Assembly (NCBI RefSeq): GCF_001612905.1
Contig: NZ_BDBI01000013.1
Coordinates: 34,813-98,812, forward strand
Direction: 5' to 3'
DNA: 64,000 nt
DNA from: Nocardia ignorata NBRC 108230
GTDB taxonomy: Bacteria; Actinomycetota; Actinomycetes; Mycobacteriales; Mycobacteriaceae
Made by a program: the position numbers and the translations under genes. The notes beneath the pieces are model-generated. The model saw only the letters and a program-made list of their open reading frames with translations. It made no database searches and was not told where the DNA came from. Of the stretch, positions 25,646 to 34,623 are shown piece by piece. Position 1 is the stretch's first letter; each line of letters begins with the position of its first letter.

Positions 25646-26644
25646 ATGAGAAGTCCGCGCTGGTTCGGCTGGTTGCTGACGGTGGCGCTGCTGACCGCGG
25701 CCTGTCTGCTGAGCCTGCTGGTCGGCACGAAATCGATTCCGGTCGGCGAGGTCTGGCAGGCGCTGACCAGTGCCGCGACCACGCCCGACCACGTCACCGT
25801 CACCGAATACCGCCTGCCGCGAACGGTTCTGGGGCTACTCGCCGGGCTGGCGCTCGGCGTCGCGGGATGCCTGATGCAGGGACTCACCCGTAACCCGCTC
25901 GCCGATCCGGGGCTGCTCGGCGTGAATGCCGGTGCCGCGTTCGCGATCACGGTCGCGGTCGGGTTGCTCGGTGTGGAGGAGATCACGTCCTACGTCTGGT
26001 TCGGCTTCGCCGGAGCCGCGCTGGTATCGGTGGTCGTGTACCGGCTCGGCACCGCGGGCCACACCGGTACCGATCCGATCCGGCTCACCCTCGCCGGAGT
26101 TGCCGCCACCGCCGTCCTCGGCGGTCTCACGCGCGGCCTGATCCTGCTCGACCCCAAGGCTTTCGACGAGATGCGGCGCTGGGACGCCGGTTCGCTCACG
26201 GGGCGTGGCTTCGACATCATCGCCGGTGCTGCGCCGTTCATCGTGGTCGGGCTGCTGATCGCCGCCGTTTGCGCGCGGTCGCTCAATGCCGTTGCGCTCG
26301 GTGATGATCTGGCCCGGTCGCTCGGCGTGCACGTCAACCGCACGCGGCTGCTCACCGCGCTGGCATTGGTGCTGTTGTGCGGTACCGCGACGGCCGCGGT
26401 GGGCCCGATCGCCTTCGTCGGTCTCGCGGTTCCGCACATCGCCCGCTGGCTGGTCGGTCCCGATCAGCGCTGGATCTTCGCGTACTCACTGGTTTTGGCA
26501 CCGCTGCTCGTCCTCACTGCGGATGTGCTGGGCCGCATCATCATTCGCCCCGACGAAGTCCCTGCCGGGCTGGTCACCGCATTCCTCGGTGCACCCATGC
26601 TGATCTGGCTGGCACGTCGCTCGCGAGTGGGAGCTGCGGCATGA
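25646..26644 (+). CDS. Iron-siderophore ABC transporter permease (FecCD family), first subunit
   Basis: A membrane protein of 332 residues with about 9-10 TM segments. FecCD/BtuC signatures are EYRLPRTVLGLLAGLALGVAG, MQGLTRNPLADPGLLGVNAGA, and the ATPase-contact region SLGVHVNRTRLLTAL near residue 230. With the second permease and the ATPase it imports ferric siderophore across the inner membrane. It is the first gene of a seven-gene operon (25646-31805) preceded by an iron box; its stop overlaps the next gene's ATG (ATGA). Confidence 0.93.
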   Translation: MRSPRWFGWLLTVALLTAACLLSLLVGTKSIPVGEVWQALTSAATTPDHVTVTEYRLPRTVLGLLAGLALGVAGCLMQGLTRNPLADPGLLGVNAGAAFAITVAVGLLGVEEITSYVWFGFAGAALVSVVVYRLGTAGHTGTDPIRLTLAGVAATAVLGGLTRGLILLDPKAFDEMRRWDAGSLTGRGFDIIAGAAPFIVVGLLIAAVCARSLNAVALGDDLARSLGVHVNRTRLLTALALVLLCGTATAAVGPIAFVGLAVPHIARWLVGPDQRWIFAYSLVLAPLLVLTADVLGRIIIRPDEVPAGLVTAFLGAPMLIWLARRSRVGAAA

Positions 26645-27696
26645 GCACGAGGATCGACTTCGGACGAGCAATGCTCGTGGTGCGTCCCGGGCGCACGGGT
26701 ATCACGGCGCGGATCGGGGTTCGCACGGTTGTGGTGTGCGCGATCCTTCTGGTGATCGCCATCGCGACCGCTGTATTCGCTTTGGGCAGTGGCGATTTCG
26801 AGATCCCTGCACCGCGTGTGCTGCGCGCCCTGTTCATCGGTGACGAACGCTTCGATCGGCTGGTGATCTTCGATTGGCGGCTGCCGCGCATCCTGCTGGC
26901 GCTCGCCCTCGGTGCGGCGCTCGGTGTGAGTGGTGCGATCCTGCAGTCGGTCACCCGCAATCCCCTTGGCAGCCCCGACATCATCGGGTTCAGCACCGGC
27001 GCCTACACCGGCGCGCTCCTGGTGATCCTGACGCTCGGCGGCGGGAGTTTCCAGACGGCGGCGGGCGCGATGGTCGGTGGTCTCGGTGCGGCGCTGGTCA
27101 TCCACCTGCTCGCCTTCCGGCACAACGTGACCGGGTTCCGCCTGATCATCGTCGGTATCGGTGTGAGTGCGATGCTCGCCTCGGTCAACACCTGGTTGAT
27201 CATGCGGGCGGATCTCGACGCGGCGATGTCGGCGGCGGCCTGGGGTGCGGGTTCGCTCAACGGGTTGTCGTGGCCGCAGGTCGCGCCGACCCTGATCGTG
27301 CTCGCCGTGCTGGCGGTGGCCCTGATCCCGGCCGCGCCGCGTCTGCAGATCCTCGAACTCGGCGACGACACCGCCCGCGCCCTCGGACTCGACGCGGGCA
27401 AGGCCACCGGCTGGCTGATCGCACTCAGCGTCGGATTCACCTCCCTGGCAACGGCTGTGGCCGGGCCGATCGCCTTCGTCGCCCTGGCGGCGCCGCATCT
27501 GGCGCGCAAACTCACCCGCACCCCGTCGATCGCGCTGGTCCCGGCGGCGGTGATGGGCGCGACGCTGCTGGTCACCTGCGACTGGATAGCCCAGCACGCC
27601 TTCGCCCCGACCACCATTCCGGTCGGCATCGTCACCGGTTCGATCGGCGGCCTGTACCTGGCGTATCTGCTCGTCGCCGAAGCGCGACGGAAATAG
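26641..27696 (+). CDS. Iron-siderophore ABC transporter permease (FecCD family), second subunit
   Basis: A protein of 351 residues. After a charged N-terminus (RIDFGRAMLVVRPGRTG) come about 9 TM segments with DWRLPRILLALALGAALGVSG, LQSVTRNPLGSPDIIGFSTGA and ALGLDAGKATGWLIAL. It is paired with the preceding permease as in FepD/FepG heterodimers. Its start overlaps the upstream stop by 4 bases; the frame is open further upstream but that is coding sequence of the first permease. Confidence 0.93.
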   Translation: MSTRIDFGRAMLVVRPGRTGITARIGVRTVVVCAILLVIAIATAVFALGSGDFEIPAPRVLRALFIGDERFDRLVIFDWRLPRILLALALGAALGVSGAILQSVTRNPLGSPDIIGFSTGAYTGALLVILTLGGGSFQTAAGAMVGGLGAALVIHLLAFRHNVTGFRLIIVGIGVSAMLASVNTWLIMRADLDAAMSAAAWGAGSLNGLSWPQVAPTLIVLAVLAVALIPAAPRLQILELGDDTARALGLDAGKATGWLIALSVGFTSLATAVAGPIAFVALAAPHLARKLTRTPSIALVPAAVMGATLLVTCDWIAQHAFAPTTIPVGIVTGSIGGLYLAYLLVAEARRK

Positions 27697-27704
27697 GAAG
27701 CGAC

Positions 27705-28517
27705 ATGAACGACACTCACGCCGCGCGGTTGCGCGCCGACCAGGTCCGCCTCGGGTACAAGGGCCGAACGATCAGCGACCAACTGTCCGTGGACATCCCG
27801 GACGGCAAGTTCACCGTGATCATCGGCCCGAACGCCTGCGGCAAGTCCACGCTGCTGCGCGCACTGGCCCGCCTGCTCGCCCCGGAATCCGGCAAGGTGC
27901 TGCTCGACGACAAGCCGGTGACCGACTATCCGGCCAAGGAACTGGCTCGCCAGATCGGCCTGCTCCCCCAGACCTCCACCGCACCCGACGGCATCCGGGT
28001 GGCCGACCTCGTCGCACGCGGCCGCTACCCGCACCAGACGCTGCTGCGGCAATGGTCGAAGTCCGACGAGGAGGCGGTGGCGGCGGCGATGGCGGCCACC
28101 GGTGTCACCGAGCTGTCGGCCCGCCCGGTCGACGAACTGTCCGGCGGTCAACGGCAGCGGGTCTGGATCTCGATGGTGCTCGCCCAGCAGACACCCATCA
28201 TCCTGCTCGACGAGCCGACCACCTTTCTCGACATCGCCTACCAGATCCAGCTGCTCGATCTGTGCCGCGCACTCAACCGCGAATCGGAACGCACGGTCGT
28301 CGCCGTACTGCACGACCTCAATCACGCCTTCCGCTACGCCGACCACCTGATCGCCATGCGCGACGGGCGGATCGTCGCCACCGGCACCCCCGCCGACATC
28401 GTCACCGCGGACCTGGTCCACGAGGTGTTCTCGCTGCGCTGCCGCATCGTCGACGACCCGGAAACCGGGACGCCGCTGGTGATCCCGCTGGCCGAGAACG
28501 CCGCACCGGTGCACTGA
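27705..28517 (+). CDS. Iron-siderophore ABC transporter ATP-binding protein
   Basis: A protein of 270 residues of the FepC type: Walker A GPNACGKSTLLRALARLL, Q-loop LPQTSTAPDGIRVADLV, signature LSGGQRQRVWIS, Walker B IILLDEPTTFLD, H-loop VLHDLNHAFRYAD. ATG 27705 follows an AGGAAG ribosome-binding site 8 bp after the permease stop. It powers uptake with the two FecCD subunits. Confidence 0.95.
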   Translation: MNDTHAARLRADQVRLGYKGRTISDQLSVDIPDGKFTVIIGPNACGKSTLLRALARLLAPESGKVLLDDKPVTDYPAKELARQIGLLPQTSTAPDGIRVADLVARGRYPHQTLLRQWSKSDEEAVAAAMAATGVTELSARPVDELSGGQRQRVWISMVLAQQTPIILLDEPTTFLDIAYQIQLLDLCRALNRESERTVVAVLHDLNHAFRYADHLIAMRDGRIVATGTPADIVTADLVHEVFSLRCRIVDDPETGTPLVIPLAENAAPVH

Positions 28518-28521
28518 AGAA

Positions 28522-29535
28522 ATGAGGAAAACCCCGTCCATGTTCACCAACCGTTCCTCGGGCCGGCATCGCGCCGCCCTCGTCGTCCCGGTTCTCGCGC
28601 TGGTCGCGGTGCTCGCCGGGTGCGGTGACTCGTCGTCGAACTCCACCGATTCCGGCCCACGCGAGGTGCCGTCCGCGAAGGGCCCCGTCAAGGTGCCCGC
28701 CGATCCGCAGCGCATCGTCGTGCTCAACGGCAACCTGGCGGGTTACCTCTACGACCTCGAGGCGCCCGTCGTCGCGGCGGACCCGCGCCTGCTCGGAGTA
28801 CCGATCAAGCCGGGCGAGTTCCCGACCGGCTGGGCCGAGGATGCCGAAGCCCAGGGAACACAGGCTGTTCCGTCCGGTGACAACATCAACCTCGAGTTCA
28901 TCGCCGCCCAGCGTCCCGATCTGATCATCGGCGGTGGCCAGGGCTACCCCGGCCAGCAGTCGGTGAACGCCTACGACCAGCTCAGCGCCATCGCCCCGAC
29001 CGTGCTGATGCCGACCGAGACGACCAACTGGCAGGACCAGCTGCGGTTCATCGCCGAGACCGTGGACAAGCCGGCCAATGTCGACACCTTGATCGCGAAC
29101 TACCAGGCCAAGCTGTCGGAGGCCAAGAGCAAGATCAAGCCGCCCGTCGGCGCGACGACGGTGTTCCAGTCGATCAAGAGCCAGAAGCCGACCGTCTTCG
29201 TGCCGACCGCCGCGCTGCCCGCGCTGCTCGCCGAGGTCGGTTTCACGCTGGACACGCAGGTGGAGGCCAAGGCCGGTAACCCCGCCAAGGAGCAGAGCGC
29301 CGACTTCATCAGCTTCAGCCCGGAGCTGCTCAACACCGTGATCGATGCGCCGGTGCTGTTCACCATCCCACTCAGTGGTGGCCGTTCGCTCGAGGAGCTG
29401 CGCGCCGATCCGCTCTACGCTTCGCTGCCGTCGTTCCAGGCGGGCAAGGTCTTCGAACTGCCCGCCACCAGCTCGCGTCCGGACTACCGAACCGTCATGG
29501 CGACACTCGATCTGCTCGTGGAACGTTTCCGGTGA
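28522..29535 (+). CDS. Iron-siderophore binding lipoprotein, copy 1
   Basis: A protein of 337 residues. The export signal ends in lipobox VLAGC (Cys near residue 34), so it is anchored on the outer face of the inner membrane. The mature part is a class III periplasmic binding fold: VPADPQRIVVLNGNLAGYLYDL, NLEFIAAQRPDLIIGGGQGYPG, and FISFSPELLNTVIDAPVLF. ATG 28540, with GAGGA 11 nt upstream, is an alternative start. It ends in RPDYRTVMATLDLL, as does the second copy at 45633. It delivers ferric siderophore to the adjacent permeases. Its stop overlaps the next GTG (GTGA). Confidence 0.92.
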   Translation: MRKTPSMFTNRSSGRHRAALVVPVLALVAVLAGCGDSSSNSTDSGPREVPSAKGPVKVPADPQRIVVLNGNLAGYLYDLEAPVVAADPRLLGVPIKPGEFPTGWAEDAEAQGTQAVPSGDNINLEFIAAQRPDLIIGGGQGYPGQQSVNAYDQLSAIAPTVLMPTETTNWQDQLRFIAETVDKPANVDTLIANYQAKLSEAKSKIKPPVGATTVFQSIKSQKPTVFVPTAALPALLAEVGFTLDTQVEAKAGNPAKEQSADFISFSPELLNTVIDAPVLFTIPLSGGRSLEELRADPLYASLPSFQAGKVFELPATSSRPDYRTVMATLDLLVERFR

Positions 29536-30764
29536 CGTCGGGACTGCTCATCGACCTCAGCCCGCTGCGGGCGTCGCGCCCCTTCCGGTGCGCGTTCGCG
29601 GCGCGGCTGGTGTCGGTGCTGGGCATCGGGTTGCTGATGGTCGCGCTGCCGTTGCAGATCTATCAGCTGACCGGCTCGAGCGTGCAAGTGGCCGGTGTCG
29701 CCACCACCACCGCGGTCGCGCTGTTCGCGGGCAGTCTCGCGGGCGGTGTGGTGGCCGACCGGTACGAACGGCGGACGGTGATCCAGTGGGCGCGCAGCGC
29801 GGCCGGTATCGGCTTCCTCATCCTCGGGGTGAATGCCGTTCTGCCCGAGCCGTTCCTGTCCGCCATCTATCTCGCGGCCGTCGTCGACGGTCTCGCGGGC
29901 GGGGTGAGCGGTTCGGCGCTGATGGCCATGGTCCCGGTGCTGGTCGGACGTGAAAAGGTCGCGGCCGCAGGCGCTCTCGTCTCGCTGACCACCGACCTCG
30001 GCACCATGATCACCCCCGCGTTCGCCGGTCTGCTCGTCGCGAAAACCGGTGTGGCCACGGCCTATTTCCTCTGTGCCCTCGCGACCACCGCGACCGTCGG
30101 GCTGATCACCGCGATCGGCCCGTCGCCACCACCGCAACGCGACCTGGAGAACCCGGTGCGTGAGCTGGTGGCCGGTATCGCGTTCGCGGTCCGGCACGAG
30201 TCCATCCGGCTCATTCTGCTCACCGGGCTGATCGGGATGCTCGTCAGCGGCCCGCTGGTGCTGCTGCCCGCCTTCGCCGATGTCGAACTCGACGCGGGAC
30301 CGGGCACGCTCGGCCTGCTCTACGCGGCACCCGGCGCAGGCGCGGTGCTCGGCACGTTGACCAGCGGCTGGATGGGGCGCGCGCACACCGGTCGGGCGCT
30401 GCTGATCTCGCTCGGGCTGATGCCGATCGGCGTGATCGCGGCCGGACTGTGGTCGCACGCCGCGCTGGTATTCCTCGGCCTTGCCGGGTTCGGCCTGGCC
30501 AGAGCCGTGAACATGGTGCTGCGTTACACGATGCTGCAGCAGGCCGCACCCGACCACATGCGCGGCCGGATGTCGGGCCTGCTGATGGTGCAGTCCGTCG
30601 CCGGCACCGCCGTCGGCTCCATGGTGGCCGGTTTCGTCGGCCAGACCTTCGAACCAGGACGCGCGCTCGTGCTCTACGGCGTCGCAGTCCTGGTACTCAC
30701 CGGCCTGATGGCGCTCGTCGCCGGGCCACTGCACAGAAAGGAAAACGGTGAAGGATCGCAGTGA
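29532..30764 (+). CDS. MFS siderophore exporter (EntS-like)
   Basis: A protein of 410 residues with 12 TM segments, of the EntS/MFS_3 branch: FAARLVSVLGIGLLMVALPLQIYQLTG, VVADRYERRTVIQWARS, GLAGGVSGSALMAMVPVLVGREKVAAAGAL (shown in part) and GAVLGTLTSGWMGRA. EntS exports enterobactin; by position inside the catecholate operon this protein should export the product of the NRPS. The GTG start overlaps the binding-protein stop; its 3' end overlaps the next gene by 17 bp. Confidence 0.9.
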   Translation: MTSGLLIDLSPLRASRPFRCAFAARLVSVLGIGLLMVALPLQIYQLTGSSVQVAGVATTTAVALFAGSLAGGVVADRYERRTVIQWARSAAGIGFLILGVNAVLPEPFLSAIYLAAVVDGLAGGVSGSALMAMVPVLVGREKVAAAGALVSLTTDLGTMITPAFAGLLVAKTGVATAYFLCALATTATVGLITAIGPSPPPQRDLENPVRELVAGIAFAVRHESIRLILLTGLIGMLVSGPLVLLPAFADVELDAGPGTLGLLYAAPGAGAVLGTLTSGWMGRAHTGRALLISLGLMPIGVIAAGLWSHAALVFLGLAGFGLARAVNMVLRYTMLQQAAPDHMRGRMSGLLMVQSVAGTAVGSMVAGFVGQTFEPGRALVLYGVAVLVLTGLMALVAGPLHRKENGEGSQ

Positions 30765-31587
30765 CTACGCGGCGAACATCGCCGAGGTGCTCGCCGGGAA
30801 CCACTACGCCAAGGTGCCGTACCCGATCGGCCTGCAGGAAGTGGAGGTGGTGCGGGTCGTGCCCGTTGGCGCGGCGCTGCTGCGGATCACCTTCGGCGGT
30901 CCGGACATCGCGAAGTTCCACAGCTATGTGCCCGACGAGCATGTGCGCCTGATCTTCCCGGGCGAGGACGGTGTGCTGCGGTTGCCGAAACTCGACGGCA
31001 CGATGCTCGAGTGGGGCAATCCGCGACCGATCTCGCGCGAGTACACGGTGCGCCGCCACAGCGTCGAGGACGGTGAACTCGACATCGATTTCGTCATCCA
31101 CCCCGGCGGTCTCGCCTCGGACTGGGCCGCCTCGGTGGCCCCGGGCACCAAGGTCCACATCGCCGGTCCGCCCGGTGGCGTCGTCATCCCGGAGACCTAC
31201 GACGACTACCTGCTCGCCGGTGACATCACCGCGCTGCCCGCCCTCGCCCGCTGGCTCGAGCGCATGCCGCGCGACACCACCGGTTGGGCCTTCATCGAGG
31301 TCGCCGGACCCGCCGAGGAGATCCCCCTCGACCCACCCGCGGGCGTGACCGTGCGCTGGCTGCACCGGGGTGACTCGGCACCCGGCACGAGCGACATCCT
31401 CGAGCAGGCGGTCCGCGAGGTGAAAGTCGCTGCCGGACACCGGGTCTTCGCGTGGGTGGCCGGGGAGGCCGGGTGCCTGCGTGGTGTCCGCAAGATCATC
31501 CGCGACGACCTGGGCATCGGCCCCAAGGACTCACTCATCGCCGGCTACTGGAAGCGCGGCGTCGCCGACTTCGATCGAGAGGAATGA
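30748..31587 (+). CDS. Siderophore-interacting protein (FAD-dependent ferric siderophore reductase)
   Basis: A SIP-family (ViuB/YqjH-like) protein of 279 residues. An N-terminal FAD-binding barrel (VRVVPVGAALLRITFGG, RPISREYTVRR, DFVIHPGGLASDWAASV, AGPPGGVVIPETYD) precedes a C-terminal NAD(P)H-binding half (VFAWVAGEAGCLRGVRKII, LIAGYWKRG). The family reduces ferric to ferrous iron in the cytosol so it dissociates from the siderophore. The GTG start follows AGAAAGGAAAAC, and the gene overlaps the exporter by 17 bp. Confidence 0.92.
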   Translation: MKDRSDYAANIAEVLAGNHYAKVPYPIGLQEVEVVRVVPVGAALLRITFGGPDIAKFHSYVPDEHVRLIFPGEDGVLRLPKLDGTMLEWGNPRPISREYTVRRHSVEDGELDIDFVIHPGGLASDWAASVAPGTKVHIAGPPGGVVIPETYDDYLLAGDITALPALARWLERMPRDTTGWAFIEVAGPAEEIPLDPPAGVTVRWLHRGDSAPGTSDILEQAVREVKVAAGHRVFAWVAGEAGCLRGVRKIIRDDLGIGPKDSLIAGYWKRGVADFDREE

Positions 31588-31589
31588 CC

Positions 31590-31805
31590 ATGACCGACGA
31601 ACAGGTGATCGCCGACGTGGCCGGCGTGCTGGGTGTCGAGGCGACCGAACTGAGCGCCGAAACCGATCTGCTCGACGCCGGACTCGATTCGGTGCGCATC
31701 ATGTCGCTGGTGGAGAAATGGCGGTCGGCTGGTCATGCGGATATCGACTTTCCCACGCTCGCGGGCGAACCCGTGCTCGGCACGTGGATCGAACTGCTCG
31801 CCTGA
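31590..31805 (+). CDS. Free-standing aryl carrier protein (EntB C-terminal domain equivalent)
   Basis: A carrier protein of 71 residues (73 from ATG 31584). The phosphopantetheine site is LDAGLDSVRIMSLVEKW, with the attachment Ser in GLDSVR. In EntB/DhbB this aryl carrier domain is fused to isochorismatase; here the isochorismatase at 35822 lacks it. It should receive 2,3-dihydroxybenzoyl-AMP from the adenylating enzyme next door and offer the thioester to the first condensation domain of the NRPS. GAGAGGA lies 6 nt before ATG 31590, which overlaps the reductase stop region. Confidence 0.88.
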   Translation: MTDEQVIADVAGVLGVEATELSAETDLLDAGLDSVRIMSLVEKWRSAGHADIDFPTLAGEPVLGTWIELLA

Positions 31806-31839
31806 GGACGCTGGTCGGGTCGGCCGGGGGCCTGACGGT

Positions 31840-31881
31840 GGCCGCCGGGGGTGAGCAGATCACAGCACCCCCGGCGCGGCC
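31840..31881. terminator. Terminator hairpin between carrier protein gene and dhbE
   Basis: GCCGGGGGTG and CACCCCCGGC form a perfect 10-bp stem, extended by outer GGCC/GGCC with a small bulge. It lies between convergent genes and closes the transport operon. Confidence 0.6.
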
Positions 31882-31924
31882 GACCTCCGCGCCTCAGCAC
31901 GGCCACCGGCCACCGCCCCGCGTA

Positions 31925-33595
31925 TCAGGCGCGTCCGGGTCGATCGGCGTGCGCACCGTCGGCCAGTGCCTGCCGCAAGTCCTTGCGGCTGGTCTTGCCG
32001 ACGCCGGTGGCCGGGAAGTCGTCGACCACGACGACCGCGTCCGGCATCTTCCACGCCGCGACACCGCGCTCCCGCACGAACTTGCGCACGGAGGTCAGGG
32101 TCGGGCGCTGCTCCGGATCAGCGGGCTGCACGAAGGCGCAGATACGTTGTCCCAGCACCGGATCGGGCGTTCCGACGATCACGGCGTCGCGGATGCCCGG
32201 GTGCTCGAGCAGATGCGCTTCGAGCTCCTCGGCGGAGACCTTCTCACCGCCTCGGTTCACCCAGTCGCCCGCGCGACCGGCGACCACGAGGTTGCCGTCG
32301 GGGCGGATCGAGACGATGTCGCCGGTGCGGTACCAGCCGTCGGCGGTGAAGCTGCGGGCGTCGGCGTCGGGATTGTCGTAGTAGCCGCGAATCGTGTACG
32401 GGCCCTGAGTGATCAGGTTGCCCTGCTCGCCCGGGGCCACCTCGACGCCGTTGTCGTCGACGACCGCGATCTGGTCGAACTCCGACATCGGCCTGCCCTG
32501 GGTGCTCACCACCACGTCGATCGGGTCGTCGAGCCGGGTGTAGCAGACCAGGCCCTCGGCCATCCCGAACACCTGCTGCAGAGTGACGCCGAGTGCGGGA
32601 CCGATCCGGCGAGCCAGCTCGTCCTGGCATCGGGCGCCACCAACCTGAAGTACCCGCAGGCTCGAAAGATTCGGCGTGTCAACGGCTTCGGCGCGCTCGG
32701 TCCACAGTCGCGCCAGAGGCGGGACCAGGCCGGTGATGGTGACACCGAACCGCTCGATCAGCGGGAAGGCCGTCGCCGGTGTGGGATCGGGCGTCATGGC
32801 CACCGCGCCGCCCGCCCACAGCGCGCCGAGAATGCCCGGCGAGCTCATCGGGAAGTTGTGGGCCACGGGCAGCGTCGCGAGATAGACAGTGTCGCTGTCG
32901 AGTTCACAGATCTCGGCGCTGCGGCGCACGCTGTAGAGGTAGTCGTCGTGGGTGCGGGCGATGAGCTTGGGGATACCGGTACTGCCACCCGAGAGCTGCA
33001 GAAAAGCGACGTCACCGGCCGACGGACCCGGCAGTTCCACCGGCTCGTCCCTGAATTCGGCGATATCACGCGCACCCGCGGGCAGTTCCTGGCCCTGGTC
33101 GAGGACGAGCAGCACGTGTCGCAGGCTCGGCACGTGCTCCCGCACCGTCGCCGCGAGCGCCGCGTAATCGAAGCGCTGATGGGTTCCGCAGGTGATGACG
33201 GCCGTCGCGGCGGCGGCCTCGGCGATCGGCACCAGCTCGGCGGCACGGTGCGCGGGCAGGCAGAACACCGGCAGGGCGCCCAGCTCGAAGAGCGCGAAGA
33301 TCACCTCGACGAATTCGGCCCGGTTGGGCAGTTGCACCAGCACGCGATCGCCCGGCGTGATGCCGAGGCGGGCCAAACCGGCGGCGAGCGAACGCGCGCG
33401 GTGATGAAGTTCGGCATAGGACCAGCTGTCGACGGTGTCGAGGACCGCGATCCGGTCCGGTGTGGCAGCGGCCCGTACGGCGAGGACTTCGCCGAAAGTC
33501 TCTCCGGTCCAGAGGTTCTGGGCACGATAGCGGGCGGCCAAGTCGGCGGGCCAGGGGGTGAAGCCGGCGAGGGCGGGTTCGGTCAAGTCGAGCAC
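31925..33595 (-). CDS. dhbE: 2,3-dihydroxybenzoate-AMP ligase
   Basis: An ANL-superfamily adenylating enzyme of about 556 residues, matching EntE/DhbE/MbtA in length. N-terminal part: GFTPWPADLAARYRAQNLW. Core motifs: LQLSGGSTGIPKLIARTHDDY (A3, truncated here to the key part), LPVAHNFPMSSPG, FGMAEGLVCYTR (A5), YRTGDIVSIRPDGNLVVAGR (A7/A8), GVGKTSRKDLRQAL with the catalytic Lys. It activates DHB and loads the aryl carrier protein. The start is uncertain: GTG 33595 abuts AAAGAGG, while TTG 33586 has that ribosome-binding site at 8 nt. It is divergent from dhbA across an iron box. Confidence 0.93.
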   Translation of the reverse strand: MLDLTEPALAGFTPWPADLAARYRAQNLWTGETFGEVLAVRAAATPDRIAVLDTVDSWSYAELHHRARSLAAGLARLGITPGDRVLVQLPNRAEFVEVIFALFELGALPVFCLPAHRAAELVPIAEAAAATAVITCGTHQRFDYAALAATVREHVPSLRHVLLVLDQGQELPAGARDIAEFRDEPVELPGPSAGDVAFLQLSGGSTGIPKLIARTHDDYLYSVRRSAEICELDSDTVYLATLPVAHNFPMSSPGILGALWAGGAVAMTPDPTPATAFPLIERFGVTITGLVPPLARLWTERAEAVDTPNLSSLRVLQVGGARCQDELARRIGPALGVTLQQVFGMAEGLVCYTRLDDPIDVVVSTQGRPMSEFDQIAVVDDNGVEVAPGEQGNLITQGPYTIRGYYDNPDADARSFTADGWYRTGDIVSIRPDGNLVVAGRAGDWVNRGGEKVSAEELEAHLLEHPGIRDAVIVGTPDPVLGQRICAFVQPADPEQRPTLTSVRKFVRERGVAAWKMPDAVVVVDDFPATGVGKTSRKDLRQALADGAHADRPGRA

Positions 33596-33663
33596 CTCTT
33601 TCGAGCAGGCGGTTCGGTGTTTCGGCCAAAAGTTATGAGGGAAGCTAACCAAATAACCGACAG

Positions 33664-33682
33664 TCAGGTTAGGCTAACCTCA
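33664..33682. promoter_or_regulatory. IdeR/DtxR iron box shared by dhbE and dhbA
   Basis: TCAGGTTAGGCTAACCTCA matches 17 of 19 consensus positions, the best iron box in the window. It includes the A of the dhbA ATG. TAGGCT inside it lies 6 nt before that ATG and may be a leaderless -10. TAACCT on the other strand suits dhbE. Confidence 0.9.
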
Positions 33683-34623
33683 TGTTTAATGGTGATTCTC
33701 GCGGTCGGGTCGTCGTCGTGACCGGCGCGGCCGGGGGCATCGGCGCCGCGATCGCCGCGCGGTTCGCTGCCGAGGATCGGGTTGTCTCGCTGTGGGACCT
33801 CGATCCCGCGGTGCACGACACTCCCGCGGCCCTCGCTACCGCCGGCAACCAGTCCTCGCGTCCGAACACGCACAGTCACAGCGCCACAGCAACTTCCGCT
33901 GCTCCCACGAGAGTCGGTGACCGCGACGAAGAAGTCCGCACGTCCGTGGATCCCGGGCATGGCTCCGCCGCAGCCATCGACACCGCACGCACGGCGTCCG
34001 TACACGGCGTCACCATCGACATCACCGATGCCGACGCGGTGCGCGCGGCGTTCGATCGCCTGACTTCCGAACACGGCCGCGTCGAGGTGCTGGCGCACGC
34101 CGCCGGGCTGATGGTAGGCGGGACAGCCCTCGAACTGGATGCGGACGACTGGGCACGGTGCCTGACCGTCAACGCCACCGGAACCATGCTGGTCACCCAG
34201 CGCGCGGCCGCCGACATGGCCGCCGTCGGACGCGGATCCATCGTCGTGGTCACCTCCAACGCGGCGGCCACACCGAGGGTCGGCATGGCCGCGTACGGTG
34301 CCGCCAAAGCCGCCGCGACCGCGTTCACCAGGTCGCTTGCCCTACAGGTCGCACCGCTGGGCGTGCGGGTCAACCTGGTCTCCCCCGGCTCCACCGACAC
34401 AGCCATGCTGCGCGACATGTTCGGCGGCACACCGCTGGACGACGACGCCGAGACCGCGCTACTCGACGGTGATCCCGCCGCCTACCGGCTGGGGATCCCG
34501 TTGCGGCGCATCGCCACTCCCGCCGACATCGCGGGCGCAGTCCACTTTCTGGCGTCCGAAGACGCCCGCCACATCACCATGCACGACCTGCGGGTCGACG
34601 GTGGCGCGACGCTCGACATGTGA
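33682..34623 (+). CDS. dhbA: 2,3-dihydro-2,3-dihydroxybenzoate dehydrogenase with an inserted loop
   Basis: An SDR that oxidises 2,3-diDHB to DHB with NAD. It has VVVTGAAGGIGAAIAARF at the N-terminus, DLDPA after beta2, HAAGLMVGGTALEL, a catalytic Ser in VTSNAAA, YGAAKAAATAFTRSLA and a C-terminal ITMHDLRVDGGATLDM typical of EntA/DhbA. At 313 residues it is about 60 longer than the family (about 250): residues 45-108 form an extra Ser/Thr/His/Ala-rich segment between beta2 and beta3 with weaker codon bias. The start lies in the iron box. It is first in the dhbA-dhbC-dhbB-NRPS-binding protein operon; its stop overlaps the dhbC GTG. Confidence 0.92.
   Translation: MFNGDSRGRVVVVTGAAGGIGAAIAARFAAEDRVVSLWDLDPAVHDTPAALATAGNQSSRPNTHSHSATATSAAPTRVGDRDEEVRTSVDPGHGSAAAIDTARTASVHGVTIDITDADAVRAAFDRLTSEHGRVEVLAHAAGLMVGGTALELDADDWARCLTVNATGTMLVTQRAAADMAAVGRGSIVVVTSNAAATPRVGMAAYGAAKAAATAFTRSLALQVAPLGVRVNLVSPGSTDTAMLRDMFGGTPLDDDAETALLDGDPAAYRLGIPLRRIATPADIAGAVHFLASEDARHITMHDLRVDGGATLDM

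Noticed and set aside
33635..33653. Possible second iron box between dhbE and dhbA
   Set aside because: Contains one good half site (GCTAACC) but only about 12 of 19 matches in total.
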